Positions 45,431 through 47,736 of a stretch of 47,736 nucleotides of DNA are shown here, piece after piece. The DNA is taken from assembly GCA_002690865.1 (NCBI GenBank), contig NZGG01000036.1, positions 1 through 47,736 on the forward strand, given 5' to 3'. Within the stretch, counting starts at the first letter, position 1, and each line of letters begins with the position of its first letter. The position numbers were made by a program, and so were the translations under genes. Source of the stretch: Gammaproteobacteria bacterium. Its GTDB lineage: Bacteria; Pseudomonadota; Gammaproteobacteria; Pseudomonadales; Azotimanducaceae. The notes under the pieces were generated by a model. It did not search any database and had not been told where the DNA came from. It saw nothing but the letters and a program-made list of their open reading frames with translations.

Positions 45431-46544
45431 TATTTATTCTATGCTGAAGATCAGAAACGAAATCTGGCGTCGCCGCAGACACCGTTGGTATAGTGCTCAG
45501 ACGAGTAACGATCGTAGAAGTCAGATAATTAAACTTTTTTTGGTTCTACTTGGGCTTGTCCTAGCCAATGTTGCCGCGATGATGTGTTTTGAAAAGCTTT
45601 CCTTTGGAGACGCAATCTGGTTAACGATGACCACGATTGCGACTGTCGGTTATGGCGATATGAGTGCGACAACCGCTTTTGGCCGATTGGCGACAATTTT
45701 ATTTATGTACTTGGTTGGCATTTTTCTTCTTGCGCAGATAGTTGGTGAATGGCTCGATTATCGGCTGGATCGTAAAGAAAGAATGCGTAAAGGACTTTGG
45801 AGATGGACTATGAAAGATCATATTGTCATTATTTTTACACCTCTGCAAAATGGTGCTCGCTATCTACGTATTCTTGTGCAGCAGATTAGAAATACACCTA
45901 TGCTTGCAGATTGTCCTATACAGGTGCTTTCGCCGCACTTTCCTGACGGTCTGCCTGCTGATATTGCATCAGATGGTGTTGTACTTAATAGTGGTCGTGC
46001 TGAAGGTCGCACTAGTTTGTCCGAGGTGGATGTTGATAGTGCACGGTTCATCGTTTTGATGTCGGAGGATACAAACGATTATAGATCCGATAGTCTCACA
46101 CTGGATGTTCTTGATCAGCTTACTTCGTTTTCGGAAAAGGGATACATCATTGCTGAGTGTGTGCAGGAAGCAAATCGAGAAAGGCTTTTGCAAGCCGGTG
46201 CTAATGCCGTTATTCGGCCGGTAAGGGCCTACCCTGAACTCATGGTGCGTGCCATGGCAGCTCCGGGGACCGAAGCGATACTCGAGGATCTATTCAGACA
46301 TCAAGGGAATCATCCTCGACGTTATGATATAGATTTTGCTGACAAGAACTGGGGTATTCTTGCGAGCAAAATTTTGCAGCAAGGATTGGGAACCCCTCTG
46401 GGTTATCTCACCTCTGATGGTGAAATTATCGTGAATCCCCACCCAGACAATGCCGTCTCAGGAATGGCGCTATTCGTTATGGTAACGCAGAATTCTGATT
46501 ACGAACCTGATCGTATGATAGCTTGTCTTGGAGCAGTTAACTGA
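45408..46544 (+). CDS. Potassium channel family protein with RCK domain
   Basis: A protein of about 378 residues (start uncertain: ATG at 45408 or 45441, neither with a clear ribosome site). A basic N-terminus (RRRRHRWYS) precedes one membrane helix (LFLVLLGLVLANVAAMM), the pore helix and K+ selectivity filter TIATVGYGDMS, and a second membrane helix (ILFMYLVGIFLLAQIVG). The C-terminal part is an RCK/TrkA-N-like cytoplasmic domain (DHIVIIFTPLQNGARYL, SARFIVLMSEDTNDYRS). Two-helix channels of this kind recur in YjfJ/PspA clusters. It probably senses or adjusts membrane potential; that is an inference. Confidence 0.87.
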   Translation: MSKNANNSIYSMLKIRNEIWRRRRHRWYSAQTSNDRRSQIIKLFLVLLGLVLANVAAMMCFEKLSFGDAIWLTMTTIATVGYGDMSATTAFGRLATILFMYLVGIFLLAQIVGEWLDYRLDRKERMRKGLWRWTMKDHIVIIFTPLQNGARYLRILVQQIRNTPMLADCPIQVLSPHFPDGLPADIASDGVVLNSGRAEGRTSLSEVDVDSARFIVLMSEDTNDYRSDSLTLDVLDQLTSFSEKGYIIAECVQEANRERLLQAGANAVIRPVRAYPELMVRAMAAPGTEAILEDLFRHQGNHPRRYDIDFADKNWGILASKILQQGLGTPLGYLTSDGEIIVNPHPDNAVSGMALFVMVTQNSDYEPDRMIACLGAVN

Positions 46545-46568
46545 TTCCTTCAGCTGCAGTAGATAATC

Positions 46569-47132
46569 TTGCCTAGTTGGCTGAGAAGTATCAGAGTTGT
46601 TGGGTTTTTGATCGCTATCCTATGGTGTATCGAGTTTGTGAACACACTTTTTGCTCACGCTTTGAATGATTTTGGAATATATCCTAGAGAAGTCAGTGCA
46701 CTGCCTGGAATTTTTTTCTGGGTATTTTTACATGGCAGCTTTCAGCATCTAGTGATGAATACGATGCCTTTAATTGTAATGGGTATTTTTGTTGCACTAA
46801 AAGGTACACTGCGATTCTTGATTGTTACACTGATTATTATCGTAATTGGAGGCCTTGGTGTGTGGTGTTTTGGTAGAGAAGCTTATCATGTTGGTGCGAG
46901 TGGATTAGTCTTTGGCTACTTTGGCTATTTGGTTGCACTTGGTATCTATGAGAGGAGTTTGCAAACTCTGTTCATCGCTTCTCTGACCGTATTTTATTAT
47001 GGTGGAATAATATTTGGTGTGCTTCCAGGGGAAAGTTTTATCTCATGGGAAGCACATCTGTTTGGTTTATGTGGCGGTGTATTTGCTGCTCGCTTTATTG
47101 TTATGGAGTACTCGAAAGAAAATGAATTATAA
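46569..47132 (+). CDS. Rhomboid family intramembrane serine protease
   Basis: A 187-residue protein with six helices. LHGSFQHLVMNTMP gives the HxxxN of helix 2, HVGASGLVFGYFGYL carries the catalytic Ser in GASG, and WEAHLFGLCGG the catalytic His. Rhomboids cleave transmembrane helices. The start appears to be TTG at 46569. It lies 24 bp after the K+-channel gene and overlaps the next gene by 11 bp, so it may belong to the same unit. The substrate is unknown. Confidence 0.88.
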   Translation: MPSWLRSIRVVGFLIAILWCIEFVNTLFAHALNDFGIYPREVSALPGIFFWVFLHGSFQHLVMNTMPLIVMGIFVALKGTLRFLIVTLIIIVIGGLGVWCFGREAYHVGASGLVFGYFGYLVALGIYERSLQTLFIASLTVFYYGGIIFGVLPGESFISWEAHLFGLCGGVFAARFIVMEYSKENEL

Positions 47133-47523
47133 AGATCGATTTGACGAAATGCCCATTAATCAACTTTTGGGTATCACTCTAGTCGAGCAACTCCCTGGGT
47201 ATGGTCGAGTTCAGTTAATTATTAATGAAGATACTCCAGAAGGAATTGGTGGTTCAGTAAATGGGGGAGTGCTCGCTACGATGGTTGACATGTCAATGTT
47301 GGTTGCAGTTTTTAGTTCTCTTAGTGAAAAGGAAAAGCCTGCTGGAACCGCAGAACTTAATATTAGTTATCTTCGGCAGGCTCATGGCAAGAAAATATTT
47401 GCGACGGCTAAAGAAATTAAACGCGGGAGACAGCTCGTAGTTTGTGATGTCGATATAACCGATGACAATGATCGTCTGTGCGCAAAGGCCAGAGCAACTT
47501 ATGCTTTTCGAGTTTTAAGGTAA
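47122..47523 (+). CDS. PaaI/YdiI-like hotdog thioesterase
   Basis: A 133-residue hotdog-fold acyl-CoA thioesterase. The family active-site block is GGSVNGGVLATMVDMSMLVAV, quoted here as SVNGGVLATMVDMSM, with TAELNISYLRQAHGKKI and a KARATYAFRV C-terminus. The ATG at 47122 was chosen because upstream sequence in this frame overlaps the rhomboid gene. It overlaps the rhomboid stop by 11 bp. The acyl substrate is unknown. Confidence 0.87.
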   Translation: MNYKDRFDEMPINQLLGITLVEQLPGYGRVQLIINEDTPEGIGGSVNGGVLATMVDMSMLVAVFSSLSEKEKPAGTAELNISYLRQAHGKKIFATAKEIKRGRQLVVCDVDITDDNDRLCAKARATYAFRVLR

Positions 47524-47736
47524 TTTTTTCAGTAAAAATATTTCTAGGTATGATTCTTCAGTGAAAAGTATGTAAGGCATCCAAAGGCGGTGAGAGCGGT
47601 CGGGAATGCGTGTGAAGAAATTCACGGTCAATAGAAATACCCTGTCACAGAGCAATTCGAGCGGATGTAATACTAGGAGGTTGTAGCGGTATAGATGGAG
47701 CGGATTAAAAAATAAAAAAGCTAGTAGATGAAAAAA
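47524..47736. other. Right-edge intergenic region, no gene recognised
   Basis: 213 bp. It holds a small hairpin with a GAAA loop at 47612-47625 (GTGAA/TTCAC arms), a G-rich stretch, and an AGGAGG at about 47680 before a very short open frame. An ATG at the very end (47728) may begin the next gene. Nothing else can be supported. Confidence 0.4.

Overview
This window looks like chromosome from a gammaproteobacterium with moderate, slightly AT-rich composition, probably marine or aquatic and distantly related to Pseudomonas/Cellvibrionales-type lineages. The grounds are a complete Na+-translocating NADH:quinone reductase operon (nqrABCDEF), lexA with two SOS boxes, topA, mfd, ttcA, tusA, epmC and yheU. 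As I recall it, the neighbourhood also follows Pseudomonas aeruginosa (topA and its small membrane-anchored neighbour, lexA, methylthioinosine phosphorylase, csiV, mfd, gap2, nqrA-F). No rRNA, tRNA, insertion sequence, prophage or CRISPR array was recognised.

Layout. 1-5198 (minus): a Bat/MoxR operon read moxR, DUF58, DUF4381, batA-like VWA protein, batB/C-like VWA+TPR protein; the last runs off the left edge inside a 15/60-bp tandem repeat. 5199-5712: a long non-coding region with dyads in front of amtB (plus), which ends at a strong hairpin facing ddl (minus). 8254-11796 (minus): glutaredoxin-like protein, tatD, slt, uspA. 11939-16871 (plus): PA3010-like protein, topA, lexA, methylthioinosine phosphorylase. 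16923-21312 (minus): csiV and mfd. 21477-21878: a decayed 3' end of a glyceraldehyde-3-phosphate dehydrogenase gene. 22071-27947: nqrABCDEF. 28556-32148: a MORN/NTF2-like protein and yaaA (minus), bolA and a YgjP-type metallopeptidase (plus), and a TesA-type esterase (minus) whose start codon overlaps that of the divergent ybbA-ybbP ABC exporter. 35482-39534: a run of RNA/translation and nucleotide genes (ttcA, yheU, tusA, epmC, a 5'-3' exonuclease, an NAD-kinase-like protein).

39593-47523 is the most interesting part. Two adjacent transcription units encode a membrane-associated system. The first encodes a lipoprotein with a Tyr/Gly/Ser-rich tail, a double-DUF350 membrane protein and a membrane-embedded spermidine-synthase-like enzyme. 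The second encodes DUF2170 (YjfI), PspA/IM30 (YjfJ), DUF2491 (YjfK), a small tandem ribbon-helix-helix protein, a K+-channel/RCK protein, a rhomboid protease and a PaaI-type thioesterase. Both units carry the 13-bp palindrome GACATAWTATGTC at their 5' end: one copy before the first and two before the second, one of these overlapping a -35 box. I infer a coregulated envelope-stress and polyamine-linked module, with the ribbon-helix-helix protein as the obvious candidate regulator. The module resembles the E. coli yjfIJKLMC cluster, but in this window it lacks the ATP-grasp ligase YjfC.

Non-ATG starts appear common here: nqrA, nqrC, ttcA and the DUF2491 gene use GTG; the glutaredoxin, csiV, ybbP, epmC, exonuclease and rhomboid genes appear to use TTG. 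All functional calls are from reading motifs by eye; no database search was run.
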